64,000 nucleotides of DNA from Symbiodinium natans (GCA_905221605.1 CAJNDS010001935.1:559985-623984), one strand, 5' to 3'. Counted from the stretch's first letter, positions 1 to 10,070 are shown. Program-made: numbers and translations. Notes: a model not told the origin generated them from the sequence alone.

Positions 1-90
1 TATGTGAATGTGTGTATATATATATATGTATACACACATATACACATGTTGTACTGTTTGTTTGCCGTTTTCTTGAATCCTCGATCCCAG

Positions 91-179
91 CAGCTCCATG
101 CCAGGGTGGAGCTGGGCCCTGGCAAGGCCATCCCAGCCGGCACCACCGCCCAGCTGCACTTTGAAGCCTTGGAGCTCAC
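91..179 (+). CDS. Internal exon of a plus-strand gene, product unknown
   Basis: The frame starting with codon CAG at 91 reads HARVELGPGKAIPAGTTAQL and then HFEALEL, with mostly C or G in third codon positions, unlike the AT-rich DNA on both sides. It is preceded by TCGATCCCAG, a plausible 3' splice site. No clear GT donor follows; the frame fades into AT repeats after about 179. The motif IP-x4-L-x-F-x3-L is loosely like the last strands of FKBP-type peptidyl-prolyl isomerases, but this is too short to assign. It probably joins the terminal exon at 324-508. Confidence 0.5.
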
Positions 180-323
180 ATACATTTTTTTCATATACGT
201 AGAATCGTATCTAGAAATATATAGAGACATGTAGACATGAGAATACACACACATGTGTATATATATATGCATACATATACATACATGTGTATACATATTT
301 ATGTATATCTCCGAACTTCTCAG
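180..323 (+). repeat. AT-rich intron with TATA/CACA microsatellite
   Basis: Runs of TATATATA, CATACATA and ACACACAC fill the space between two exons. A similar tract lies at 1-50, partly as its inverse, so the first exon sits between two facing dinucleotide tracts. I see no coding signal. The stretch ends in CTTCTCAG, the acceptor of the next exon. Confidence 0.5.
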
Positions 324-508
324 GGGCTAAGGTTGCGAGGGTGTGCAGGCAGCGTGGCGACGCACGTTCAGCGATGAGGCATTTGCAGCATGCCCTGAAA
401 GCTCCAGGCACCCAACTCCAACTGAGCCGAGCAACCATTGAAGTAGTCGGCCTTGCCTTCGGCATGGGCCTACAGCCCACAGGAGAGGAAGAAGTTCAGG
501 AGACTTAA
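324..508 (+). CDS. Terminal exon of the plus-strand gene at the window start
   Basis: After acceptor CTTCTCAG the frame runs about 61 codons to TAA at 506-508. It contains GAKVARVCRQRGDARSAMRH, then HLQHALKAPG, and ends GEEEVQET. The pattern RGDARSAMRHLQHAL resembles a single tetratricopeptide-type helix pair (small residues then an ALxHLxxAL helix), but one unit is not enough for a family call. The exon needs one extra base from the upstream exon to hold phase. The gene's 5' part lies outside the window. Confidence 0.55.
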
Positions 509-599
509 GGTGCCTACGAGGATGCAGATCTCCAGTTCGCGGCTCCCAAGCTCTTCCGATGGAATTTCGGACTCATACTGCAAGGGGCCTTAATTCTGT

Positions 600-870
600 A
601 ATGAGGGGGTTTATATGCTTACGCCCATCGGGTACTCGACATCTACGTCTGGAACCCTTGCATGTGTCCTTCAGGAACGGCTGCAGGGATCTGACCAGCA
701 GGTCACTTGTGATCTTCCTGATCGGGACCACGTTGTGGAGGTTTGGGTCTAGCAGGGAGCGCTCTCGCTCGCAGTTCCTTCGTGCCCTTCTTGATCCTCT
801 TCTGTTCATACAAGGGGGGTTCGTACCAGAAGACGCTGCCCCTCTTCCCTTTGCTTTCAAATCCTTTCCA
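600..870 (-). CDS. Possible exon(s), unknown product
   Basis: Two minus-strand frames look coding in succession. One reads GSVFWYEPPLYEQKRIKKG and the next reads RSLLDPNLHNVVPIRKITS followed by LLVRSLQPFLKD. The switch near 765 would need a one-base shift or an unrecognised intron. The first half resembles the exon at 1,985-2,110 (WY...KRI...KG...EL), which suggests two related exons or a decayed duplicate. No family recognised. Confidence 0.35.
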
Positions 871-888
871 CCAAGCACTGCCCGTTAA

Positions 889-1984
889 AACAGCTCCCTA
901 ACGTACTATAAAATAGTCGTTTTGATATTCGGGGCAGGGGAGTGTAGACTGAGGAAGCTTCGGTTGGTCCAACCATTGATGTGTCACCATAGGATTGTTG
1001 CTGCCGGTAGAATGTGTTCCCTGAAGCCCTGAAGAAGTGACTCGGTCCTGGCTTCTTCCATCAAAACAGGACGAAGGGATTGGAGGTCCTGCGCCAACGG
1101 CAGCCTACGTGACTTTGCCACAACGCGAAAACATGTGAGATTCCACTTTGTGTTTGCTGCTTGGGGCTTCGCAGGCTGCGCGTGGCGAGCGCAACCGCTT
1201 CAGGCAAGGGGCATGTACGTCTTGTCCGCCCAAGAAGAAAGGCTAAGGACTAAAGAAGTTCCCCTTTGATTCCTGAACCCTCTCACCCTTGCAGCCTGCT
1301 GTGCAAGATGTCATGGAGTCACGGCGCCCGCTGCCACTTCTACCGACATTGTCTTGTCATGTGTACGAGAACTGCTGGGCTGGTTACAAGAAGCACCCAT
1401 GCCACGCAAAAACTGGGAATAACAATAGTCGAACGTCCACACCCACCTGTGCCGCCATGAGAGACTTAATGTTATCGCCGATCACGAATCCTGGGCCACA
1501 GGTCCCACAAACAGCACGCGGAACTAACCATAACATCCCCCAACCCAACACTAACACAGCTCAGAAGCTGTACTCGTGAAGGTTGTCGATCAAACTCCTG
1601 CGGCCCGTCTGCAGTGCCTGGGCCCCAAGAACACGCGCACCTCGCCTTAACAGTCGGCCTTCGAAATCAGGCACCCGGCCTGTGCCACAGTGGGGTCGTC
1701 CAGGAACGCGCGCACCAACTCCTCCCAATCTCTGCAGATACCCCAGGATCTTTTCCGGGCAAGAATCTCACAAGTATACTCTCATTTTCAATTTTCTTTC
1801 TTGCTTCATTTATCCACAACCTTTATATGTACTACAGAACCAGTATTATATGGATATCTGTGCTTACATGTCTCTTCGATCGTATTACGACACAATGAGC
1901 GTGAACCATGGGCTTCTTTTGGAAGAGCTGAGGGAGGGACACGGAGAAACAGGGACTGGGCCCAGCAAAGTGTTGACACGGGTG
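889..1984. other. No supported gene
   Basis: Only short frames of low coding quality are present on both strands. I see no RNA gene, ordered repeat or recognisable motif here. It may be intron or intergenic DNA of the minus-strand exons on either side. Confidence 0.4.
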
Positions 1985-2110
1985 CGGCGGCAGAGTTCGG
2001 TTTGACCCTTGACCTTTTCCTGAATCCTCTTCCCCGAAACCGTATTCTTGTGGCTGGGTTCAACATCCATTTCAAGCCGGAAGCCTTGCTTGTCGTACCA
2101 AGCTTCCCGC
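1985..2110 (-). CDS. Possible exon, paralogous to the exon near 0.8 kb
   Basis: After a minus-strand acceptor TTTTTCAAG the frame reads REAWYDKQGFRLEMDVEP, then HKNTVSGKRIQEK. A GTCAAG donor follows directly. The KRIQEK segment and the flanking non-coding bases (GTACCA, then AAACAGTTCC) resemble the 600-870 region, so the two may be duplicates. Lysine- and glutamate-rich. Function not recognised. Confidence 0.4.
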
Positions 2111-2487
2111 CTTGAAAAACAGTTCCTAATTCAAATTTTTCCAATGCTAGAAAAAACTGCTTCGATCATTGTCCCAATTTTCGAGGGTTTCCCTGGATTT
2201 CTCTGCATCAGGGTACAGCAGGACGATTCTTCAGAGGGCCAGTGGGTGAGATGCTGTGATACTGCAAAAACGGACCCTCCAAAGTACGCCTGCGCAAGCA
2301 CCTCAAAGGTCCGACAATCTCACGAAGCGCTCGAAGCGCTGGGAAGTTAAACGAAAGCTATGTAACGGGATCAGCATGTGCCTCTGCCAGGTGTTCCACG
2401 TTAAAGTTGTTGAGCAGCACGTCGAGAAGCCTGCAGTGGGGAGCCCTTCTTCTGCAAACACCTGAGCCTAGCTCAAAAGCTCCGACT

Positions 2488-2560
2488 TGGGATGTGCCCG
2501 CTTATACCAACAGTCCTCAATAGGGATTATAGTAACCCCCCTCTTAAAACCCCCATTAAC
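2488..2560. mobile_element. Half of a hairpin MITE
   Basis: TGGGATGTGCCCGCTTATAC and the following AACAGTCCTCAATAGGG match the left arm of the complete hairpin at 9,978-10,065 with a few changes. The right arm is missing or replaced by CCCC-rich sequence, so this is a truncated copy. Confidence 0.45.
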
Positions 2561-2684
2561 CTTCTAGAAGGGGGAACCGCACCGTGAAAACCCCTGAGGC
2601 AGTGGCTTTGCAGGCACGAGGTGCGCTGTGACTTCCAACGACGACTCCAGCATGAGAGGGCCGTTCACCTCAAAACAGAATCAT

Positions 2685-2800
2685 ACATTATATAGATGTA
2701 TATCGCTATAAATATGTGTATATATATAGAGATATATATATATATATATATGTGAATATATAAATATACATATATATATATATATGTGTACATATAGATA
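2685..2800. repeat. TA/TATATG microsatellite
   Basis: About 115 bases of alternating TA with scattered TG and GA. No other content. Confidence 0.8.
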
Positions 2801-3008
2801 CCCAGTTTGATGTCTCAACCCATCATGAAAGCCTACCCTTGCTGGCTCACTTGCTGCCTGACATTGAGGAGCTTCTATCCGTTATCAACATGTCGCCTCA
2901 GCCATATGCCCGGACAGCGCCATGCGTGCGTTGAGCCACAGGTCCTGGACCGCAAAACCGACACATGCGATTGTCATTGTCTTCCAAAGCTCAGAATGGC
3001 TCGATAAC

Positions 3009-3192
3009 CCCTAACCTTAAAAACCCCTAACAGCCCCCAATAACCACCAATAACTTGTAACCCTTACTAACCTCTAATAACACCCAATAACTTCTAACCC
3101 GTAACTAACCCCGAATAACCCCTACCAATCCCCAATAACCCCTACCAACCCCTAATAACTTATAACCCCTAATAACCCCCAGTAACCCCTAC
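3009..3192. repeat. Degenerate telomere-like repeat (CCCCTAATAA type)
   Basis: Roughly twenty imperfect units such as CCCCTAATAA, CCCCTACCAA and ACCCCCAATAA run directly into perfect CCCTAAA units at 3,193. This looks like old telomere-type sequence decayed away from the regular array. Confidence 0.7.
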
Positions 3193-3257
3193 TAAACCCT
3201 AAACCCTAAACCCTAAACCCTAAACCCTAAACCCTAAACCCTAAACCCTAAACCCTA
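3193..3257 (+). repeat. Interstitial telomere-type array, CCCTAAA
   Basis: About nine near-perfect CCCTAAA units ending in CCCTAG. On the minus strand this array begins a few bases downstream of the donor of the exon at 3,263-3,365, so it lies at the 5' end of an intron in TTTAGGG orientation. Confidence 0.9.
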
Positions 3258-3262
3258 GCAAC

Positions 3263-3365
3263 CCCCAGTGGAAGGGGAGTTCCTCGCCTCCCTCTCGGGG
3301 ATCCGATTGTCGCTCTGCGGGAGAAACTGCAGGGAGGCAAGGAGGTTGATGGGCATGGCCGCTTC
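3263..3365 (-). CDS. Exon between two facing telomere-type arrays
   Basis: On the minus strand the sequence is CACCCAG, exon, GTTGCT. The exon reads EAAMPINLLASLQFLPQSDN then RIPEREARNSPSTG in one open frame of 34 codons with G/C-rich third positions. It is preceded in the transcript by CCCTAAA units and followed by TAGGGTTTAGGG. The plus strand also stays open (QPPVEGEFLASLSG...), so strand is probable, not certain. Product unknown. Confidence 0.5.
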
Positions 3366-3377
3366 CTGGGTGGAGGA

Positions 3378-3520
3378 AGGGTTTAGGGTTTAGGGTTTAG
3401 GGTTTAGGGTTTAGGGTTTGGGGTTTAGGGTTTAGGGTTTAGGGTTTGAGGTTTCGGGTTTGGGGTTTAGGGTTTAGGGTTTAGGGTTTGGGGTTTAGGG
3501 GTGTTTAAGTTTAGGGTTTT
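3378..3520 (+). repeat. Interstitial telomere-type array, TTTAGGG with variants
   Basis: TTTAGGG units with TTTGGGG, TTTGAGG and TTTCGGG variants. It faces the CCCTAAA array at 3,193-3,257 across a 100-base exon, so the locus is an inverted repeat with an exon in its loop. Confidence 0.9.
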
Positions 3521-3726
3521 GGGCTCCCTTTTTGGAGCCCCTGTTACAACGAATTAGCTACTACGGCATGGTCCTATCAAACTTGCTACTGACTAGCAAC
3601 TAGGGGCTCTGTATGTAGCAGTCTTTACTTTTCGCGATGACTACCATGGCAATGGCGCTAAGAATGCCGAGTTTGCTTAATGATTCCACGAGGTGGCAAG
3701 AAGCTGGCTAGAACAGAACTTGCTGA

Positions 3727-4067
3727 TCATAATTCATACTGGCTCTGCCAGGCAGTACTGGAATTTAAGCGCGGCACAACCAGCTTGAACAGGTTGTCCA
3801 AGACCAGCTGGTCCATTCCACCTTGGTGGCTCAGTGCGGTGCACCATGGTTCGCCTACTCTTGCCTTACATGATAGTGCACAGGCCAAGTGGAGAACAAC
3901 ACATACCAGTACCAACCCATCAGAAGCAACACCCTCTCATCAAGCCAAGTACCGTAGCGGTTGAGTGCGAAGTCCAGGATTCTCTGGTTCTGGAAGTTGA
4001 ATCGAAAGAATCGCACCTCCCAGAGGTTGCAGCTTGCCGCCCACTGGCTGGGCGGACCCGGTGGCAC
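3727..4067 (-). CDS. Possible two-part coding region, unknown product
   Basis: Two overlapping minus-strand frames look protein-like: one with NRYGTWLDERVLLLMGWYWY, the next with MDQLVLDNLFKLVVPRLNSS. A GTAAGG donor-like site after LFSTWPVHYH and a CCACCAAG acceptor-like site could join them by a very short intron, but the phases I can derive do not match. It may be a small intron, a pseudogene, or chance. Confidence 0.3.
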
Positions 4068-4240
4068 AGGGGTGCTAGGTCGGAAACATCTCCCAAGAAA
4101 CCTTCCTACATTCTACATTGACGGAGATCATGTTCCAGGGGCATGCAGGCCCCGCAACATTGCCACACAAAACACGGAAGGAAGGTCTTGTGTTGTGGGC
4201 CCCTGAAACCCGAAACCCTAAATCCTAAACCCTAGCTGCT

Positions 4241-4393
4241 TTAGCCGTTGGACACGCGGAACGCGCCCGCCTCCGTGGATATTAGCTCAGCCACCCAACT
4301 GCCCTTCTCCTTCTTCGCGCGCACCTTCCCGCCTAAGGCGAAGTAGACGGTGCCGTTCCTCTGCGACATCCATTGTGAAGAGGAGGAGATATT
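4241..4393 (-). CDS. Terminal exon, minus-strand gene
   Basis: After acceptor CCCACCTCAG the frame reads 50 codons to TAA at 4,241-4,243. It includes MSQRNGTVYFALGGKVRAKK and WVAELISTEAGAFRVSNG. Third positions are strongly G/C. Two dozen bases after the stop the transcript enters TAGGGTTTAGG repeats. The exon lies downstream of 4,558-4,686 and 4,870-5,223 in the same direction. No family recognised. Confidence 0.5.
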   Translation of the reverse strand, partial: NISSSSQWMSQRNGTVYFALGGKVRAKKEKGSWVAELISTEAGAFRVSNG

Positions 4394-4557
4394 CTGAGGT
4401 GGGGAGTGCTGGGTATCGCTTCCCCTTGTTCATCCCGGCCTCTGATCCGCTAGGCTTCCCCTACATCGAAGAGCCTGCCAAAAACCACAAGAAGAGGAGC
4501 GCAAGAAGGGAGTCACTGCCCAAAAAAAGGCAAAACTAATGACTTTGGAGACCAAAG

Positions 4558-4686
4558 GTGCTGGCCCTTCGAGAGGACCTCCCTGTTCGCCGCGAGGCTC
4601 GAAGCCCAGTTCATCAGGTCGTCGTTGGTGTGGACCTCGAAGCCGGCGATCCACAAGTCGGCACGCCCAACCCCTGTGTGCCCCTC
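4558..4686 (-). CDS. Internal exon, minus-strand gene
   Basis: Starts after the acceptor TAACCAAG on the minus strand and reads GVGRADLWIAGFEVHTNDDL then MNWASSLAANREVLSKGQHL. Composition is typical of a folded protein. The donor is not certain: GTCTCC after CACCTTTG is one option, but it does not give correct phase with the next exon. Upstream is an AT-rich intron full of AATAAT. Confidence 0.5.
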
Positions 4687-4869
4687 CTTGGTTACAGAAT
4701 AACCAAATAACACAATAATAATAATCAGTCTCATCAAAAGATAAGAGTAACAACATTAAGAACCTTATCATAATTTCATAATAATAAAACCAGTAGTATC
4801 TTGGTTACTTCATGAGGGAACCCAGAACATCCCAGAACCATAAAAAACAAAAGTCTTGCCAGAGGGTAG

Positions 4870-5223
4870 CTAAGCAACCACGGAATCAGAACCCAGCAGC
4901 TCGAACTCCACGGCATCTGGGCCCGATCGGGTAAGCCTTAGCTCCGCCTGCAGCCGACTGATGTGAAGCTTCTCTGCAAAAAGGTAGATGTCCCTTTCTG
5001 TGTCCTCGGCGTTCACGCCCAAGACCATGCGCAGGATGAAGCGCTCCCTGAAGTCCCTCGTTCCAGCAAGGTCGAGGTTGTCTTGCCGAAGGCACTCCAT
5101 GCGATCTTGGTTGGTGGGCTCCCGCATGGAGGCTGCAGTCGCAACATCGAACCTGCCGCGGAAGCTGTGGACGGCGAACGGCAAGAGAGCTGCAAGAAGG
5201 GCATTGCCAGCTCTCGTGACCAT
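4870..5223 (-). CDS. Exon or small ORF, minus strand, unknown product
   Basis: Open frame of 117 codons beginning MVTRAGNALLAALLPFAV, a possible signal peptide or the inside of an exon that starts after TTGATTCAAG near 5,241. It continues with NQDRMECLRQDNLDLAGTRD and RDIYLFAEKLHISRLQAELR and ends GSDSVVA. If spliced, the true 3' end may be a GT inside the last eight codons, followed by the exon at 4,686. Family not recognised. Confidence 0.5.
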   Translation of the reverse strand: MVTRAGNALLAALLPFAVHSFRGRFDVATAASMREPTNQDRMECLRQDNLDLAGTRDFRERFILRMVLGVNAEDTERDIYLFAEKLHISRLQAELRLTRSGPDAVEFELLGSDSVVA

Positions 5224-5375
5224 GGCATGAACAAAGTTCGCAAACTTGAATCAACTGGTGCTGGCTTCAGCCTAAAGCCAGCATCTGCGGCGGAGAGTCT
5301 TTCAACATTTTGTCGCCATGGGTCGTAACGTGCGGTTTTAGGCTGGGGCAGGTTCCCGCGTATAGGGGTGACCAT

Positions 5376-6430
5376 CCGGGAGCTAAGGGCCTAGGAGGGG
5401 CCATCCGGGAGCTAAGGCCTCATTGAACCTGGCAATGCAGAATTCAAGGCGGTAAAGGCAAAAGTTCGGCATGTAGAGGAAGGACGGCTAGAGGCCTTGC
5501 CAACGAGTTTGGAAGGGTAAGAATTGTCTGAATTACTTCAACAGATCTCTGAAATTATTCTAGCCCAGGTTGCATGATGCATTGCGCTCGTTGGTTTGTT
5601 GCACTCACTGCTCGCACTTGCTGCTTCTGAACAGTCTCAAGAAATTCGTGGTGGCCCTTTTGCGAAGCACGCAGTCTAAGCCTAAGCTGTTGAACACTGT
5701 CTAGAACAAGAGAAAGCCGCTGGCAGCCACTGATGAGTACGTGAGATCTGCAAGCCGCTGTGTTTGGAAAGAGGTTCTAGCTAGTACTTGTAAGAAGAAC
5801 TAGATCACTGTCCGTCTGGCAGACGTCCCATTGTTCAGCTTACTCTCTGCAATCAAAAATGTTTACAAAGTATGGCTGTTTGTATATATACATATATTCG
5901 TCACAGCATATTTTCACATCTAGAAACTTTACCATCCGTACCACGGCCAAGCTGTAGCGAAAAACATATGCTCCAAACACAGAGAACTGCCGACGCTGAT
6001 ACAGAGGAGGAGCGACGGAGCTGCACTGACCAGCTAAGAACAACAGCCTGGGAGCATGTCGAGACTGACACGTTATGCCAGCTAAGATCTCGTGGGCCGC
6101 TGCTGTAGCCGCTCGCATCGTCGTACTGAAATCCGACTACGTGGAAACAGCAAAACACGCACGATAGACAATGCATGGGGTTGTTTGCCTCTGGCGCAGA
6201 CTCAGCAGCGTAGCAACGATAGCATCGATCACGTGATTTTTCAAACTCAACGAAATCGATGTGTACAAAGCTAACAAGTAGTTTGTTCATGCGACCGTGG
6301 CTCGGAGCACTGGTGTGTTTTCTGAAATGTGAAGTGAGAAACTCACAATTCCGTGATCAGACATGTACAAAAAACCCACGAGGCGGTGAGCAAAAACACA
6401 AAAAAGTTCATACCTCAAAAGGGAAAAAGC
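5376..6430. other. No supported gene
   Basis: Short frames only. A repeated phrase (CATCCGGGAGCTAAGG at about 5,373 and 5,404) is the only ordered element noticed. Two open frames around 5,900-6,290 on the minus strand are rich in Cys/Ser/Val and not convincing. Confidence 0.4.
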
Positions 6431-6435
6431 AAGAA

Positions 6436-6915
6436 TGAAAAACACAAAACACAAAAAAAAACAAAAAAAAACAAACAAAAAACACAAAAAAACACCAAAA
6501 AAACAAAAAAAACATGACAGGAACGAAAAAAAACAATGCAAAAACCACCCACGGATCAAGGAGCCGGCTCCCGGATCCAGGCTGAATCCGGGAGCTGGCT
6601 CCCGGATCCGGGCCGGATCCGGGAGCCGGCTCCCGGATCCAGGCCGAATCCGGGAGCTGGCTCCGGGATCCGGGCCGGATCCGGGAGCTGGCTCCCGGAT
6701 CTGGGCCGGATCCGGGAGCCGGCTCCCGGATCCGGCCTGGATCCGGGAGACAGATTTCAGACTTCTTTTATGTTTTGTCAGCGTTTTTTTTCATTTTTGT
6801 TGTTTTTTTTTTTCTGGTATGTTTGTGTTTTGTCAGCGTTTTTTTTTTCATTTTTGTTGCTTTTTTTCTGGTATGTTTTTGTTGTGTTTGTGTTTTTGTT
6901 TCTGTTTCAAGTGTT
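6436..6915. repeat. A-rich tract, six 31-bp palindromic units, T-rich tract
   Basis: An A-rich stretch (6,436-6,545: AAAACAC and AAAAAAAC units) and a T-rich stretch (6,768-6,915) flank the 31-bp array at 6,560-6,745. The flanks are rough inverses of each other, so the whole block can fold as one foldback unit. Confidence 0.65.
6560..6745. repeat. 31-bp minisatellite, exactly six units
   Basis: Each unit starts GGAGCCGGCTCCCGGATCC or the GGAGCTGGCTCC variant and ends GGATCCG or GAATCCG. Units are themselves near-palindromes around GAGCCGGCTC and GGATCC. Six units of 31 bases fill the interval without indels. As 31 is not a multiple of three, the Gly/Ser/Pro/Arg-rich frames read through it are unlikely to be protein. 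Confidence 0.85.
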
Positions 6916-8430
6916 TTGTTCTACTTCTTGTAAGGTATTTTCGGATATGTTGAAGTTTTTGTGTGTTTTTACAACACTTTGTTTTTGAAACGACTTGTTC
7001 GTAAGGTTGTGTGGCTGTGTGAACTTTCCATTCTACAGACCACAGAACAGACCAACCGCTCGGTTGCGAAACGCGTTCACCGTTCACGTAGCTTTTTGAA
7101 ATAATCGTTGGGGTTCTTAGCGGGAAAGGTGGTTGTTCTCGCTTCTGTCTTCTTTGCGAGGAAATTAAGTTTAGCTGAGAAGTAGCAGCAGCGAAATAAT
7201 TATTTTATAGTAGGAATTGTAATTAGTAATAGCAATATCACTGGGGTGGGGGGGGTTGGCGGGATTTGGGGGGTGTTGAGGGGGTGGAGGGGGGGTGGCG
7301 GGGTCTGCAAATCCAAAAGCTTCATAGACTAAATCAAGCTTCGCATTCCATTCAGCCAGTTTGCGGCTGGGAGATGTAGGCTCGTCAGCAATACCCGCAA
7401 TCTAGGAACATTGTTTAGAAGCTGTTTTTAGGTAATGCTGGTACGACTTGAAGATGTTTCAACTAAAGTCCTGAAGCCTCAACGACGGAGGGCATGAGCT
7501 GTGTTTCTCAAATTGTTTCGTGCAGTCACGGAACAGAGCGAAAATCTACGTCATGTCCGATCGACAATGACATGCACTGTCATGACATCGGTGCTGCCAA
7601 AACGTGAAAATTTCCCGGAATGACAGACAGAGAATGCAAAATGGAAAGACAGAGAACGCAGGCTTTAACCTCATGACGTCAACTTTCTGCCCTTACATGT
7701 GCAAAACGTTTCCAAACAGAAAGATAAAAAACTCATGTCTGACCCTCATGAATCCGAGCTTCTGTCGGTCATGCGCAATGTTCTGGTGCTTTTTTCACAA
7801 ACAAATTTTCCGCCCAACCCCGTGAATCTACCACGCATCTCCTGGAATCAGGGGTCCAGGGGCTCAGGGGACATCAAGTCCCGGATGTGGGGGGCTATCC
7901 CCCGGAACTTGCTGTCATGGGAACTGCACGTCACGACGCCATGGGCGACACCACCAACGGCGGAGAAACTAACTTGTCAGCGTCAGCTCGCAACTGCTCC
8001 CTGCTGCTCACTACTGTGATCCGGGACTTTTTCTTGTTCAACTTTTCCATTCCTCCACGTCACAGGAAGGGTGGAGGGTCAAGGCACCTCACACGGACCT
8101 TTCAGCGCAACCCTTTGCACGCTCGTCATGCTCGCCGCCCTTTGCGCGGCTCTATTGGCTGCTCAGCATCTTGGCAAGGCCCTCCGCGTCCGACATCCTG
8201 TCATGCAGAAGAAGCCCGTCATGGCCCTTTTCGCTTTTGGCCTGGGGCCCGGGCCACACTTCCCGCCCTGCTGGTTGGCTCCGATCCTCGAAGATCCTCG
8301 AAACAGATGAATGGTAGGTAGTTGGAGTACGAAGCCCTCACATGGCAGAGAGCTGCAGCAAACCGCATCAGGTTTTTCTACGCGCACGGGAAAATCACGG
8401 GTCTTGGTGACACCATTGCCATGAGTTGCA
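6916..8430. other. No supported gene; short G-rich tract at 7,240-7,310
   Basis: T-rich tail, then unremarkable DNA. A plus-strand frame at 8,071-8,310 has a hydrophobic stretch (LVMLAALCAALLAAQHLG), but nothing else supports it. Confidence 0.35.
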
Positions 8431-8434
8431 CATA

Positions 8435-8662
8435 TTAGCGCATGTGGTGTAACAGAACAGCTGCAAACGCAAGCGTCCACAACCCTAGGGCTGCTCTCCA
8501 CCGAAGACCTAAACCCTCCAGCAACGCTGCAAGATGGTAGAACAACTCATCGGCTTTTGCGGTTTCATGAGAAGTCCGGCAAACTCCCTGGGCTGGCTGA
8601 CTCAGTCGTTTGCCGAAGTATGCTGCTATTCGTCCTGGCGTTGAACCAGCTCGTTTGTGCAC
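8435..8662 (-). CDS. Possible exon with a hydrophobic end
   Basis: Reads MHKRAGSTPGRIAAYFGKRL, then KADELFYHLAALLEGLGLRW, and ends ALGLWTLAFAAVLLHHMR, a plausible membrane segment. It lies downstream of the 8,880-9,195 frames on the same strand. Splice sites not settled. Function unknown. Confidence 0.35.
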   Translation of the reverse strand: MHKRAGSTPGRIAAYFGKRLSQPAQGVCRTSHETAKADELFYHLAALLEGLGLRWRAALGLWTLAFAAVLLHHMR

Positions 8663-8879
8663 GCCATGGCAGCCAAACAGTCAAGTCAGAACTCCTTTAA
8701 ACCATGTTAAACCTACACCTGGGCGCATTCTGCTTACCAGGCCCTCCTTCAGACAAACCTGTGCTGCATGTGCAACAACATCTTGGCCTGCTGCATGGAC
8801 TCGTCAACCAAGATTTGTGGGTCCATGGGATTGTACGTGGGGTAGACACGTGGATACAACCTCAAGGCTTTACATGACA

Positions 8880-9195
8880 TCAAACAGCATAGCACCAGAT
8901 AGATCGCGCATGGCACCTCACGGCATCACTGCATCCGGGTGGCGTATTGAGGTAAATCTCCCAAAGAATGATAAGGAATGAGAGGCCCAGTGTCACAGTT
9001 TGGACAACCTGCCCAAGAAAAGTATCCATGAAGGCGCCCTCCTCCATGGCTCGCTTGTCCTGGGGTCGTTCCCACGCGAAAGTGCCTGACTTCAACCGCC
9101 TTCATAAGCCGCCCAGCCGCCTTCTCACGGATGAAATCCCACACGCTGTTCTCAGAGGCCCCTTCTCTTGACTTGCCCAGCTTCCTCACTTTCAC
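8880..9195 (-). CDS. Possible exon(s), membrane-type segment
   Basis: Two minus-strand frames look coding in succession: NSVWDFIREKAAGRLMKAVE upstream, then KRAMEEGAFMDTFLGQVVQT followed by TLGLSFLIILWEIYLN, a likely transmembrane helix. The change of frame near 9,080 suggests a frameshift or an unseen boundary. No homologue recognised. Confidence 0.35.
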
Positions 9196-9245
9196 CTGAG
9201 CATTTTTTTTTTCATTGTGTGGGCTCTTCTCATGGCATTGACATC

Positions 9246-9830
9246 CTACGCGGGCCTACGCGTGAACTCATGTTTAGTAGCCGCGCGGCCTACGCGCGGA
9301 GTATGTTGTTGACGCGTGCCTACGCGGACCTACGCGGCAGGCACTCGAACAAAGCGCAAACGCATTATTTGACTTGCTATATTGTAGCCACTGGCACATT
9401 CGGATTGCTCAACCAAACTTTCTGCCCAACCCTGCCCGATTTTCTGCCCAACCCTGCCCGGTTTTTTGCTCAACCCTGCCCGAATTGTGATGTTGACGGA
9501 TGGGCTACGACGTTGAAAACGACACCTACGACTACGCGCGGGCTACGCGGAGCCTACGCCGCGCCTACGCGGAATTCCTACTTATATGTGCAGTTATACA
9601 TAGGGATATTTCGATATACATATAAATACATTTTGTCATAAATATAAATATAAATATAAACAGAAATATGAGAATATTCTGAATCAATATATATATATAT
9701 ATATAGATATACATTTAATGATAAAACCATATAGTTACAGTTATATATATATATATATCAATTAAACCAACAACCTACGCGGACCTACGCGGACCTACTG
9801 CGTAGACTTGCCTACGCGGACCCTACGCAG
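9246..9830. repeat. Scattered CTACGCG heptamer repeats
   Basis: The motif CCTACGCGGA or close variants occurs in three clusters (9,246-9,345; 9,530-9,575; 9,773-9,830) separated by unrelated and AT-rich DNA. Between the clusters lie three copies of TTTCTGCCCAACCCTGCCCG (9,418-9,485) and TA microsatellite (9,590-9,760). Confidence 0.7.
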
Positions 9831-9977
9831 ATACGCCCTGCAGGCAAAATGCTACGCGGCCGACTTTCAATGTTCGCGTCTCTACGTGGCCTTGCTTGTA
9901 GAAAAAAAACGCTGCTCACCTCACGAATTGAAATCCATGCTGGCACCATCTGCACACGCTAGCTGCACATCACCAAT

Positions 9978-10065
9978 TGGGATGTTCCCCCTTATGCTAA
10001 CAGTACAAACAGTCCTTCATAGGGAATACCCTATTAAGGACTGTTAGTATAGTGGGGAACATCCC
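9978..10065. mobile_element. 88-bp hairpin MITE
   Basis: The arms TGGGATGTTCCCC and GGGGAACATCCCA are perfect inverses at the ends, and AACAGTCCTT / AAGGACTGTT pair further in around TAGGGAATACCCTA. No coding capacity. A truncated relative is at 2,488. No target duplication is obvious. Confidence 0.7.
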
Positions 10066-10070
10066 AGATC

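Noticed and set aside
6560-6745. CRISPR array
   Set aside because: Repeats of 31 bases are head to tail without spacers, and the context is eukaryotic.
6435-6988. 150-172-codon ORFs rich in Gly/Ser/Pro/Arg
   Set aside because: They read through a 31-base repeat (not a multiple of three) and homopolymer-like flanks, so the same repeat gives different peptides in turn.
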